Shown piece by piece: positions 8,577 to 17,076 of a stretch of 57,705 bases of DNA. This stretch comes from Bacteroidota bacterium (GTDB lineage: Bacteria > Bacteroidota > Bacteroidia > Bacteroidales > UBA7960): contig JAGXRQ010000072.1 in NCBI GenBank assembly GCA_018335675.1, positions 1 to 57,705 of the forward strand, given 5' to 3'. The notes under the pieces are model-generated. The model did no database searches, was not told where the DNA came from, and saw nothing but the letters and a program-made list of their open reading frames with translations. How positions within the stretch are numbered: the first letter of the stretch is position 1; each line of letters opens with the position of its first letter. The translations under genes and the position numbers were made by a program.

Positions 8577-10127
8577 ATGAATGCACCAGAAAGAAAAACA
8601 AAAGATACTACAGTCAGAACTCCAAGAAAGGCTTCATCTTCAGTAAATTACACTGACCATGGAAGAATTCCACCTCAAGCGGTTGACCTTGAAGAAGCCA
8701 TTTTGGGAGCAATGCTTCTCGAACAGGATGCATTAACAAATGTAATTGACATTGTTAAGCCTGAAGTATTTTACAAAGAATCACATCAGAAAATTTGCGC
8801 AGCAATAGGTGAGCTTTTTAAGAATTCTCAGCCGGTAGATATCTTAACCCTAACCAGCGAACTCCAGAAAAGAGGCGAACTAGAACTTGTGGGAGGTGCA
8901 TATTATATATCACAGCTAACAAACCGAATTGCATCTGCTGCGAATATTGAATTTCATACAAGAATAGTAATTGAAAAATATATTCAGAGAGAGCTAATAA
9001 GAATATCTTCTGATATTATTAAAGATTCATATGAAGACAGCCAGGATGTTTTTGATATTCTGGACAAAGCTGAGCAAGGATTATTCTCAGTTAGCGAAAC
9101 CAACCTAAGAAGGAGCTATTCTGATATGAAAAGCTTGATTAGGGAGGCAATTGAAAATGTTGAAAAAGCAAAAACTCAGGAAGGACATATAACAGGTGTC
9201 CCGACAGGCTTTACAAATCTTGACAGGATTACGGCCGGATGGCAAAAATCTGACTTGGTTGTATTGGCTGCTCGACCTGGTATGGGTAAAACAGCATTTG
9301 TGCTAAGTATGGCTAGAAATGTTGCTGTTGAGTTTAAAAGACCTACTGCTGTTTTTTCTCTGGAAATGACCGGAGTACAGCTTGTTACAAGGCTAATTGC
9401 TAGTGAATCTGAAATTACTGCCGATAAGCTTAGAAGAGGGCAGTTGACCGACCATGAATGGAAACTGCTTAATGAAAGAATTGCTTCACTTACTGATGCT
9501 CCATTATACATTGACGATACTCCGGCTTTGACAATTTTCGAGCTTAGAGCGAAATGCCGTAGGCTAAAAGCAAAACATAACATTGAATTAGTAATCATAG
9601 ACTATTTACAGCTCATGTCGGGAAGTAGCGACGGTAAAGGCAATAGAGAGCAGGAAATCAGCAATATATCGAGATCAATGAAGAGCCTGGCCAAGGAATT
9701 AGGTGTGCCTATTATTGCACTATCCCAATTAAGTAGGGCTGTTGAAACAAGAGCAGGCTCTAAAAGACCCATACTATCCGACCTTAGAGAATCAGGCGCT
9801 ATTGAGCAAGATGCTGATATGGTGTTGTTTATTTACAGACCAGAATATTATCAAATTCATCAGGATGAGGAAGGTAACTCAACTGAAAGAATGGCTGAAC
9901 TGATTGTTGCAAAACACAGAAATGGAGCATTGGGAACAGTTAAGCTCACATTCATGAACGAGCTGGCAAAATTCACAGACTACGAGCCTATTCCTTATTT
10001 GCCAAGCAACACTAGCTTTAGACCCTCAGGAAATTTTGAGCCAAACAACGATGAGCCTTCATCAAACTTTATGACAAGGCCTTCAAGAATGAATGATATT
10101 AATGATGATGACGAGCCTCCGTTTTAG
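8577..10127 (+). CDS. dnaB: Replicative DNA helicase DnaB
   Basis: The 516-residue hexameric helicase unwinds DNA at the replication fork. The N-terminal DnaB domain (about 30-135: PPQAVDLEEAILGAMLLE) precedes the RecA-like motor. Walker A is AARPGMGKTAF (about residue 232), Walker B is LVIIDYLQLM (about 338), followed by the ALSQLSRAVE and LRESGAIEQDADMVLFIYR motifs. The tail is hydrophilic and low complexity. No intein is present. The start gives a Bacteroidota-typical basic, Ser/Thr-rich leader peptide. It is convergent with the S51-like gene, leaving 2 bases between the stops. Confidence 0.98.
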   Translation: MNAPERKTKDTTVRTPRKASSSVNYTDHGRIPPQAVDLEEAILGAMLLEQDALTNVIDIVKPEVFYKESHQKICAAIGELFKNSQPVDILTLTSELQKRGELELVGGAYYISQLTNRIASAANIEFHTRIVIEKYIQRELIRISSDIIKDSYEDSQDVFDILDKAEQGLFSVSETNLRRSYSDMKSLIREAIENVEKAKTQEGHITGVPTGFTNLDRITAGWQKSDLVVLAARPGMGKTAFVLSMARNVAVEFKRPTAVFSLEMTGVQLVTRLIASESEITADKLRRGQLTDHEWKLLNERIASLTDAPLYIDDTPALTIFELRAKCRRLKAKHNIELVIIDYLQLMSGSSDGKGNREQEISNISRSMKSLAKELGVPIIALSQLSRAVETRAGSKRPILSDLRESGAIEQDADMVLFIYRPEYYQIHQDEEGNSTERMAELIVAKHRNGALGTVKLTFMNELAKFTDYEPIPYLPSNTSFRPSGNFEPNNDEPSSNFMTRPSRMNDINDDDEPPF

Positions 10128-10129
10128 GA

Positions 10130-11431
10130 TTAAAGCTTAATCAACTTTTTAGAATAAGATTTTCCTGAGTTTAATACTTGTATCATATACAAACCCGGAT
10201 TAAATTCACTCACATCAATTGTTATTGAATTCATTGATGAATCTTGAATTATTGATTCCCAGACTATTCTTCCTTGGAGGTTAAGAATTTTTATAACAGA
10301 TTCAAAATTGTTTTCAGGAATCACTATCCTTAAGTAACTATTTGCAGGATTGGGATAAACAATAATATCATTTTCATTTTCAAGACAACAATTTACACCA
10401 ACTGGAGGAGTATAGTTAACCTTAAATATGCCGTTATTAACTGACCAAAAAAACCAATCTCCACCGGTACCGGTTTCCCAGTTAGACAAATTAAAGGTAT
10501 TGTTTCCATGTTCGTCGCCTTTTATTTTATAAGCCAATACAGCTTTACCGTCCTGATACCAGGTTAGAGAATCAACACTAGTACAAACCTCCGGAGCTCC
10601 TGTCCAAGTTTGAAGAAAATAAGCATAATCATCAAATTCAGGTTCTCCAAAAACTCTTGCAATTCCATTTTGATCTATTGTTATTGCTGTATATTCATTT
10701 GCAGCAATCCCTTTAGCAGGCAAATCCCAATCATGCACCATTCTGGCAAGAAAAGTAAAGTGTCTGCCTTTCCTGTCAATTCCATCAATTTGTGGTCTAT
10801 TGTAATGAGTATCAGTTATTGTATTCTGAAGAAATGGTACTGAAAAAACTTCGCGATCAAATTTGATTTTATAGTTGTATGGATTTTCAAGAGCAGCAGA
10901 AGACATTGCATTTCCCCACTGTGAGGTAAAAACTACTTCTCCTAATATAGACATTCCCGCGCTTGAGCCTGCAATTGTAACTCCTTTGTCATTAATAAGA
11001 TAATTGATTGCATCAAAAAGCTTTGTGCCTTTCCAATTGCTTAGAATATCCCATTGATTATTACCGCCAATAAATAAAGCTTCCGCATTTAAAACTAATT
11101 GTTCAACCTCATCATCATTGGCTTCTTCGGCAGATGATACAATAATTGTAGTAACTGAGTTGGTTCTTATTCCAACTTCATTATAAAAATATGCATTATA
11201 AAAATCATCTCCATCAAACAATAATACAACAATATCGCCTTCATCAGCTCTTTGAACAAACCACTTCATTGCAAAGATATTATCTTCAGCTCCACCAGCT
11301 AAAACAACTCCGGGCAGAGGGTTGGATGTAACATCATTGCTATTCCCAATACGGTAAATAGTTTGGGAGTAAGACATTTGAAAACTAAAAATCAGAAGGA
11401 AGTTTACAAGAAGGAAGTTCAGAATTTTCAT
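10130..11431 (-). CDS. Secreted S51 (cyanophycinase-like) serine peptidase with T9SS sorting domain
   Basis: The 433-residue protein has a signal peptide (cut near SYSQ, residue 22-23). Its catalytic core belongs to family S51: a GGNQWD segment and the nucleophile elbow IAGSSAGMSILG (Ser at about residue 156). The last 80 residues form a type A C-terminal domain starting at VYPNPANSYLRI, with NLQGRIVW and the end GLYMIQVLNSGKSYSKKLIKL region. This marks it as cargo of the type IX system, whose translocon gene sprA is in the same window. The substrate is unknown; family members hydrolyse cyanophycin or aspartyl peptides. A TAnnTTTG box lies 22 bases upstream. Confidence 0.92.
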   Translation of the reverse strand: MKILNFLLVNFLLIFSFQMSYSQTIYRIGNSNDVTSNPLPGVVLAGGAEDNIFAMKWFVQRADEGDIVVLLFDGDDFYNAYFYNEVGIRTNSVTTIIVSSAEEANDDEVEQLVLNAEALFIGGNNQWDILSNWKGTKLFDAINYLINDKGVTIAGSSAGMSILGEVVFTSQWGNAMSSAALENPYNYKIKFDREVFSVPFLQNTITDTHYNRPQIDGIDRKGRHFTFLARMVHDWDLPAKGIAANEYTAITIDQNGIARVFGEPEFDDYAYFLQTWTGAPEVCTSVDSLTWYQDGKAVLAYKIKGDEHGNNTFNLSNWETGTGGDWFFWSVNNGIFKVNYTPPVGVNCCLENENDIIVYPNPANSYLRIVIPENNFESVIKILNLQGRIVWESIIQDSSMNSITIDVSEFNPGLYMIQVLNSGKSYSKKLIKL

Positions 11432-11453
11432 ATTGCTTTTATTTTATAAAGGG

Positions 11454-11461
11454 CAAAATTA
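11454..11461 (-). promoter_or_regulatory. Predicted -7 box of the S51-like gene (TAATTTTG)
   Basis: A TAnnTTTG match on the minus strand, 22 bases before the ATG at 11431. Confidence 0.5.
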
Positions 11462-11560
11462 GTCATTTATGAACAAATCTAACGATGAAAGTCTAATAAT
11501 ATTTTATATTCTCTCCCACTCTATGTAATATCATAAGATGAAAAATTCGCTGTTAATTAG

Positions 11561-11568
11561 TATCTTTG
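11561..11568 (+). promoter_or_regulatory. Predicted -7 box TATCTTTG that decides the start of the next gene
   Basis: An exact TAnnTTTG match. Transcription should begin near 11574, after the first in-frame ATG at 11570, which makes the ATG at 11591 the likely start. Confidence 0.55.
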
Positions 11569-11590
11569 TATGCAGAAAACTATATATGAT

Positions 11591-12844
11591 ATGAAGAAGT
11601 TGACTTTAATAATATGCTTTATTATCCTTGCTTTAAACACCAGAGCTGCTTTTATTCTTATTCCTATGGATAATACTCAAAGCAACCACCTTAAGGCCTA
11701 CGGTGTTGCATATTTCGTTTTAACAAACGAAGTAGAAGTTAGCTGGTTGCTTAACTATCGCGATGGCAGTTTTATGTTTCCTTATCATAATATTTTCGAA
11801 GGAGAACTTATTGCCAGAGGCGTTACATATCAAGTTATAGCGGATGTTCAGGCAGCTTCAATAATTACACAGGTAAACGACCCTGAGATAAATATGTCTG
11901 AAATAAGGCTTCATAAAGTACCTCGAATTGCAGTTTACACTCCGCCAAATTCTCTTCCCTGGGATGATGCAGTTACACTTGCACTTACTTATGCTGAAAT
12001 TCCTTACGATGCTATTTATGATACTGAGATTTTGAATAACATTCTACCAATTTATGACTGGCTTCATCTTCATCACGAAGATTTTACAGGTCAATATGGT
12101 AAGTTTTGGTTTGCATATAGAGAAACGCAGTGGTATAGAGAAGAGGTGAGAGTAGCAGAGGAAATGGCCAGAAGATTCGGTTATAAAAGAGTTGCTGATC
12201 TAAAACTTGAAGTTGCAAGAAAAATTCAACAGTTTGTTGCCGGAGGAGGATATTTATTTGCGATGTGCTCTGCACCGGAGAGTATTGATATTGCTTTGGC
12301 TGCTGAAGGAGTTGACATAGTTCACGAAGTGTATGATGGAACTCCTATTGAAGCAGGTGCACAGCAAAAGCTTGATTTTTCTAAGACATTCGCATTTCAT
12401 AATTTCAAAATTGAAACCAACCCATATGAATATTCAAAGTCTGATATTGATGTTCCAAAAACAGACAGAGACCAGAGGACTGACTTTTTTACATTGTTTG
12501 AATTTTCTGCAAAATGGGATCCAGTGCCTACAATGCTTACCCAAAACCACCAATCTGTATTAAAGGGATTTATGGGACAGACAACAGCGTTCAGAATTCA
12601 TACAGTAAAACCAACAGTTACTATACTTGGTGAGACGAAAGCAAAAAATGAGGTAAGGTATATGCATGGGGCTTTTGGACAAGGAACCTTTACTTTTTAT
12701 GGAGGACACGACCCTGAAGATTACAGACATTATGTTGGTGACCCTCAAACCGACCTTGAATTGCATCCAAATTCGCCCGGATACAGATTGATATTAAACA
12801 ATGTGTTGTTTCCTGCGGCCAAGAAGCAAAAGCAAAAAACGTGA
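11591..12844 (+). CDS. Secreted protein of unknown function, glutamine-amidotransferase-like fold suspected
   Basis: From the ATG at 11591 the protein has 417 residues and a classical signal peptide (MKKLTLIICFIILALNTRAA). I recall Bacteroidota homologues being labelled asparagine synthetase B, but no ATP-pyrophosphatase loop or N-terminal Cys is visible, so that name is not supported. The middle reads like a class I amidotransferase or ThuA-like fold: PRIAVYTPP opens a Rossmann-type strand, GGGYLFAMCSAPE looks like a nucleophile elbow with Cys, and GGHDPED could supply His and Asp. These assignments are inference. The start at 11570 is disfavoured because it would overlap the -7 box region. 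It ends directly against folA (convergent, no spacer). Confidence 0.75.
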   Translation: MKKLTLIICFIILALNTRAAFILIPMDNTQSNHLKAYGVAYFVLTNEVEVSWLLNYRDGSFMFPYHNIFEGELIARGVTYQVIADVQAASIITQVNDPEINMSEIRLHKVPRIAVYTPPNSLPWDDAVTLALTYAEIPYDAIYDTEILNNILPIYDWLHLHHEDFTGQYGKFWFAYRETQWYREEVRVAEEMARRFGYKRVADLKLEVARKIQQFVAGGGYLFAMCSAPESIDIALAAEGVDIVHEVYDGTPIEAGAQQKLDFSKTFAFHNFKIETNPYEYSKSDIDVPKTDRDQRTDFFTLFEFSAKWDPVPTMLTQNHQSVLKGFMGQTTAFRIHTVKPTVTILGETKAKNEVRYMHGAFGQGTFTFYGGHDPEDYRHYVGDPQTDLELHPNSPGYRLILNNVLFPAAKKQKQKT

Positions 12845-13360
12845 TTATCTAAAATTGAATAAACGTCTTTTCTTTCTTTTATAAATCATAAATGAGAAAG
12901 GATATTTATTATCCTTATCAGGTTCAAAGTCATTTCTTTCCATTAATTCCCATTTACTGCAATCCACTTCCGGGAAGAAAGTATCTCCATCGAAAGCAGC
13001 AAAAATCCTTGTAAGATATAAATTCTTAGTGGCTTTATGATTTAGGGCATATTCATATATCTGAGCGCCCCCAACAACAAAAACGTGCTTCTCGTTTTTT
13101 GAGAGTTTTAATGCCTCTTCGTAGGAGTGTGCGATTTGACAACCTTCAACCTTATAATCCAATTGTTTTGTAACAATTATAGTCTTTCTTCCTGGCAAAG
13201 GTTTACCAATGCTTTCAAAAGTTTTTCTACCCATTATCATTATATGCCCTAATGTTGTCTTTCTAAAAAACTTCAAATCGGCAGGCATGTGCCATATTAG
13301 TCTGTTTTTATTACCTATAACACCGTTATTGGCAACTGCAGCAATTATTGAAACAGTCAT
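12845..13360 (-). CDS. folA: Dihydrofolate reductase
   Basis: The 171-residue enzyme reduces dihydrofolate to tetrahydrofolate with NADPH. The typical N-terminus SIIAAVANNGVIGNKNRLIWHMPADLKFF holds the substrate-binding Asp (PADLKFF). GRKTFESIGKPLPGR and FVVGGAQIYEYAL are the cofactor motifs. It sits 44 bases downstream of thyA on the same strand, so it likely shares the thyA transcript and regenerates the folate that ThyA oxidises. Its stop abuts the stop of the convergent secreted-protein gene. Confidence 0.97.
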   Translation of the reverse strand: MTVSIIAAVANNGVIGNKNRLIWHMPADLKFFRKTTLGHIMIMGRKTFESIGKPLPGRKTIIVTKQLDYKVEGCQIAHSYEEALKLSKNEKHVFVVGGAQIYEYALNHKATKNLYLTRIFAAFDGDTFFPEVDCSKWELMERNDFEPDKDNKYPFSFMIYKRKKRRLFNFR

Positions 13361-13404
13361 ATTTTATATTTTTAGTGTTCCTAAAATAGATGTACAATTA
13401 AGCC

Positions 13405-14196
13405 CTATATTGCAACGGGAGCTTTAATAAGCGGATGAGGGTCATACCCTGTTAGTTCAAAATCCTCAAATTTGAATTCAAAAATATTCTTTACGTCAGG
13501 ATTTATCTTCATTGTCGGCAAACTCCTTGGTTCTCGTGAAAGCTGAAGATTAGCCTGATCTAAATGATTTAGATATAAATGAGCATCACCAAAAGTATGA
13601 ATATAATCTCCGAGTTTTAATCCACACACCTGCGCAATCATCATTGTTAATAATGAATAAGAAGCTATGTTAAAAGGTACTCCTAGAAAAATATCTGCAC
13701 TTCTTTGGTAAAGCTGACATGATAATTTGCCATCAGCCACATAGAATTGAAACAATACATGACATGGCATTAGAGCCATTTTATCTAGTTCAGCAACATT
13801 CCAGGCGCTAACAATTATTCTACGAGAATCAGGATTGTTTCTTATCTGATTAATAACATCAGAAATCTGGTCGATTTTTCTATCGGCGGCTCCCCAGCTT
13901 CTCCATTGCGCTCCATAAACAGGGCCTAAATTTCCATTTTCATCGGCCCATTCATCCCAAATACTTACACCATTATCTTTTAAGTATTTAATATTGGTAT
14001 CACCATTTAAAAACCAAAGAAGTTCGTAGATAATTGATTTAAGATGAAGCTTTTTAGTAGTAACGGCAGGAAATCCCTTGTTAAGGTCGAATCTCATCTG
14101 ATAACCAAAAACACTAATAGTGCCCGTACCCGTTCTGTCTTCTTTTTTTACGCCATTATTAATAACATGGCGCATAAGGTCAAGATATTGTTGCAT
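13405..14196 (-). CDS. thyA: Thymidylate synthase
   Basis: The enzyme methylates dUMP to dTMP using methylene-tetrahydrofolate. From the ATG at 14196 it has 263 residues, matching the family. The catalytic cysteine is in [11 protein letters not shown], preceded by the [10 protein letters not shown] phosphate-binding arginines. [20 protein letters not shown] and the C-terminal [10 protein letters not shown] are also typical. A longer reading frame opens at 14229, but the -7 box at 14227-14234 overlaps it, so the shorter start is right. thyA-folA forms the dTMP cycle pair. Confidence 0.97.
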   Translation of the reverse strand: MQQYLDLMRHVINNGVKKEDRTGTGTISVFGYQMRFDLNKGFPAVTTKKLHLKSIIYELLWFLNGDTNIKYLKDNGVSIWDEWADENGNLGPVYGAQWRSWGAADRKIDQISDVINQIRNNPDSRRIIVSAWNVAELDKMALMPCHVLFQFYVADGKLSCQLYQRSADIFLGVPFNIASYSLLTMMIAQVCGLKLGDYIHTFGDAHLYLNHLDQANLQLSREPRSLPTMKINPDVKNIFEFKFEDFELTGYDPHPLIKAPVAI

Positions 14197-14226
14197 AATT
14201 ATAAAACTTACCCGGCTATTGAATGC

Positions 14227-14234
14227 CAAAGGTA
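14227..14234 (-). promoter_or_regulatory. Predicted -7 box of thyA-folA (TACCTTTG)
   Basis: A TAnnTTTG match on the minus strand, about 30 bases upstream of the ThyA ATG at 14196. Confidence 0.55.
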
Positions 14235-14271
14235 AATTTTAGTAATGTGAAAGTCAAGGATAAGTTATTAA

Positions 14272-16080
14272 CTAAAACAGCATTCCCACGATTGTAGCGG
14301 AAAACAGAGATGCAATAGTTCCGCCGACAAGAGCCCTCATTCCAAACTGCGACAATCTAGTTCTTTGGTTTGGAGCAAGAGAGCCTATACCTCCTATTTG
14401 AATACCAATGGAAGCAAAATTCGCAAATCCACAAAGCATATAAGTGGCCATAACTATAGATTTCTCAGAAGCGAAGCTAGCCTTAAGGTCTGCTAGGCTT
14501 ATATATGCTATAAACTCACTCATAGTAAGCTTTTCCCCAAGCAGCTGACCAACGAGAGTCATATCCTGACTACTAACCCCAACGCTATAAACCAGAGGAG
14601 CAAATAAATACCCAAGAATAAACTGCAGACTGAGTTTGCTATACTGCCCACTGGTAATGTCGGCAATGATAGGGTTAAGATGAGTTACACCGCCAATAAA
14701 ACCGAATATATAATTCACAAGAGCAATCATTGCAACAAAAACAAGGAGCATTGCAGCAACGTTAACAGCAAGCCTCAACCCTTCGCCAGTTCCATTAGCA
14801 ATAGCTTCAAGAATGTTGCTACCAATCTTATCTTTCGAAACAGTAACATTAGCGCTTATATCTTCCGTTTGAGGTAAGAGTATTTTTGAAGCAACTATTG
14901 CTCCCGGAGCAGCCATAATTGAAGCAGCCAAAAGGTGTCGGGCAAAATATAATCTTTGCACTGGATCGTCTCCTCCAAGGAACGCGATATAAGCAGCTAG
15001 CACTCCACCTGCAATAGTTGCCATACCGCCTATCATAACAAGCATTATTTCAGACTTATTCATATCGGGCAAGTATGCCTTAATAAGCAGAGGAGATTCA
15101 GTTTGACCGAGAAAAATATTACCGGCCACCGATAAACTTTCTGTTCCAGACAATCTCATTGCTTTTACCATTAACCATGCAAGAACATATACTATTTTCT
15201 GAATTATGCCAAGATAAAACAATACACTAGTAAGAGCAGAGAAGAAAATAATTGTTGGCAATACCTGAAATGCAAATATAAAACCATAAGAATTAACATC
15301 CATCATGCCACCAAGAAGAAACTCAGCCCCTTCTCTACTAAAATTCAAAACTAAAAGGAACACTTTACTAACATATTCAAATAATTGCTGAACAAAAGGT
15401 ACTTTCAATATCAGAACTGCAAGAACAATTTGGATGAATAATCCTTTTGCTACTACACCCCAATTTACAGCCTTTCTGTTTGCGCTAAACACCCATGCTA
15501 AAAAAACCAGGACAAATAATCCTATTACACCTCTAAAAATACTTTTTACTCCAAAACTTTCCTTAAATGGAAGCACTTCTAAAAATTCTTTGTATTCATA
15601 TACAACATCACCTGATTTTAGAATAAGCTTATCGTTTTCCAAAGATACAACAACAAAAAACAATGGTTTTTCCGCTGCTGACAAACCATCCGGACTAACT
15701 CTGGCAACTTCATTTCCTTTGCCGTAGTATATAATATATGGAATTCCTTGTTTGGCTGAATAAACGATTGAATCAACTTCCAATGATTCATTAATAGGTT
15801 TTGGAAATAATGTTAGAGTATCTTTATTTAAAGTCCATTTTCCATTTATTTCATAGCCAATTTCTGAGAAGAAAGCCCTGAAATTATTATCATCGCCGTT
15901 TAAAAGAGTAAGCATACATTCGCTTTCCGGCTTAAACAATGAGTCTGCGATAATAACATTCTCAATAATCCATCTTTTTTTAATATCAGATTTAACTTGT
16001 TTTTTTTCAGATGAGCACGATGCTGCAAATACAGAAATAACAGCTAGTGCAAGAATTATCTTAAGAGCTCTTAGTTGCAT
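14272..16080 (-). CDS. NupC/CNT-family nucleoside transporter with N-terminal lipoprotein-like domain
   Basis: The C-terminal two thirds (from about residue 178) is a concentrative nucleoside transporter with some ten hydrophobic segments and the motifs GNIFLGQTESPLLIKAYLP and ESLSVAGN. These proteins import nucleosides with Na+ or H+. The first 175 residues are unusual: a type II signal peptide with lipobox FAASC (Cys at about 22), then a soluble beta-rich region resembling a lipocalin-like lipoprotein fold. If processed, the domain would be lipid-anchored and face the periplasm ahead of the first membrane helix. The fusion is in frame, with no sign of a broken start. A -7 box lies about 50 bases upstream. 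Function is confident; the role of the head is unknown. Confidence 0.92.
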   Translation of the reverse strand: MQLRALKIILALAVISVFAASCSSEKKQVKSDIKKRWIIENVIIADSLFKPESECMLTLLNGDDNNFRAFFSEIGYEINGKWTLNKDTLTLFPKPINESLEVDSIVYSAKQGIPYIIYYGKGNEVARVSPDGLSAAEKPLFFVVVSLENDKLILKSGDVVYEYKEFLEVLPFKESFGVKSIFRGVIGLFVLVFLAWVFSANRKAVNWGVVAKGLFIQIVLAVLILKVPFVQQLFEYVSKVFLLVLNFSREGAEFLLGGMMDVNSYGFIFAFQVLPTIIFFSALTSVLFYLGIIQKIVYVLAWLMVKAMRLSGTESLSVAGNIFLGQTESPLLIKAYLPDMNKSEIMLVMIGGMATIAGGVLAAYIAFLGGDDPVQRLYFARHLLAASIMAAPGAIVASKILLPQTEDISANVTVSKDKIGSNILEAIANGTGEGLRLAVNVAAMLLVFVAMIALVNYIFGFIGGVTHLNPIIADITSGQYSKLSLQFILGYLFAPLVYSVGVSSQDMTLVGQLLGEKLTMSEFIAYISLADLKASFASEKSIVMATYMLCGFANFASIGIQIGGIGSLAPNQRTRLSQFGMRALVGGTIASLFSATIVGMLF

Positions 16081-16129
16081 ATCAATAAGTTTTGAATAGG
16101 GTGGTGAATGAATATTTGCAAATGAACTA

Positions 16130-16137
16130 CAAACCTA
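16130..16137 (-). promoter_or_regulatory. Predicted -7 box of the nucleoside transporter gene (TAGGTTTG)
   Basis: A TAnnTTTG match on the minus strand, 50 bases upstream of the ATG at 16080. Confidence 0.45.
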
Positions 16138-16191
16138 TCATTTTTTTTTGGAATAACACAAATGAAAGGAAATTTTTAGAATAATATAAGA

Positions 16192-16800
16192 TTATTCGCT
16201 GCCTTGAGCTTTACGTCTGGAAATTTCATCTCGAATTTTAGAAGCTTTTTCGTAGGCTTCTTCATCAATTGCTGCCATCAACATTGTTTCCAATTCCTTA
16301 AAAGTGTATTGTTCAAAATCTCTTTCTGTTGACTTTCCTTTCTTTTCTTCTTCAATCTCTTCAGGATTTGATGCGCTACTGTGCTCTTCGGGAAGTATAA
16401 TGCCGGCCGCATTAAGAATAGACTCATAGGTATAAATAGGGCATTTAAATCTAACAGCTATAGCAACAGCATCACTTGTTCTTGAGTCAATTTCAATAAC
16501 ATCCCCTCCATTATTACAAATCAGTTTGGCAAAAAAGATACCTTCGCTAAACTTGTAAATAATCACTTCTGAAATATTAATTTTGAATGTTTCTGCAAAG
16601 CTTTTAAAAAGATCGTGAGTAAGAGGTCTGCTAGGCTTCATTTTTTCGAGCTCAATTGCAATTGCTTGTGCTTCAAAACTACCAATTACAATGGGCAGAC
16701 GACGTTTTTCGCCTACTTCTCCAAGAATTAGTGCATATGCACCTGATTGCGACTGACTATAGGAAATACCCAGAATTTCAAGCTTAATTTTATTCTCCAT
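16192..16800 (-). CDS. Bifunctional nuclease (DUF151) with C-terminal UVR motif
   Basis: The 202-residue protein has the DUF151 bifunctional-nuclease core in its first 135 residues (LPIVIGSFEAQAIAIELEKMKPSRPLTHDL, IDSRTSDAVAIAVRFKCPIY). A charged linker follows, then a UvrB/UvrC helical motif (LETMLMAAIDEEAYEKASKIRDEI). The Bacteroidota version regularly carries the UVR tail, which mediates protein contacts. The related plant protein degrades RNA and DNA; the bacterial role is not well defined. It lies upstream of the nucleoside transporter gene on the same strand with its own -7 box. Confidence 0.9.
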   Translation of the reverse strand: MENKIKLEILGISYSQSQSGAYALILGEVGEKRRLPIVIGSFEAQAIAIELEKMKPSRPLTHDLFKSFAETFKINISEVIIYKFSEGIFFAKLICNNGGDVIEIDSRTSDAVAIAVRFKCPIYTYESILNAAGIILPEEHSSASNPEEIEEEKKGKSTERDFEQYTFKELETMLMAAIDEEAYEKASKIRDEISRRKAQGSE

Positions 16801-16838
16801 TCAGTTCAGAGGATTATAATATTCTTACTAACTAATTA

Positions 16839-16846
16839 CAAAAATA
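16839..16846 (-). promoter_or_regulatory. Predicted -7 box of the bifunctional nuclease gene (TATTTTTG)
   Basis: A TAnnTTTG match on the minus strand, about 39 bases before the ATG at 16800. Confidence 0.5.
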
Positions 16847-17007
16847 GCTGAATTTTCCCAAAAATTCATCATTAAAATAACTACAAAAAAATATTTTTAT
16901 TAAACAATTGGGCAATATATCCGTTTAGGAGCAAAGGAAAAGGGAAGTTTTAAACAAACACGCAAAAATTATCAAAAATCAAATCGGATTTAAACGAAAT
17001 AAATATT

Positions 17008-17015
17008 TATTTTTG
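17008..17015 (+). promoter_or_regulatory. Predicted -7 box of hppA (TATTTTTG)
   Basis: A TAnnTTTG match that leaves a leader of about 55 bases before the ATG at 17077. No clear -33 TTTG was found. Confidence 0.45.
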
Positions 17016-17064
17016 TCGCCGCATTTAACAATAATTATAATTACAAACAATGTTTAATTAAATC

Positions 17065-17072
17065 AAGGAGGT
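17065..17072 (+). promoter_or_regulatory. Strong Shine-Dalgarno sequence aaggaggt before hppA
   Basis: A full anti-16S-complementary aaggaggt lies 4 bases before the ATG. This stands out because most genes in the window have no recognisable Shine-Dalgarno. It fixes the start at 17077. Confidence 0.8.
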
Positions 17073-17076
17073 AAAT

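Noticed and set aside
9176-9598. 140-codon minus-strand frame inside dnaB
   Set aside because: Antisense shadow of the helicase motor domain with no motif, signal or promoter.
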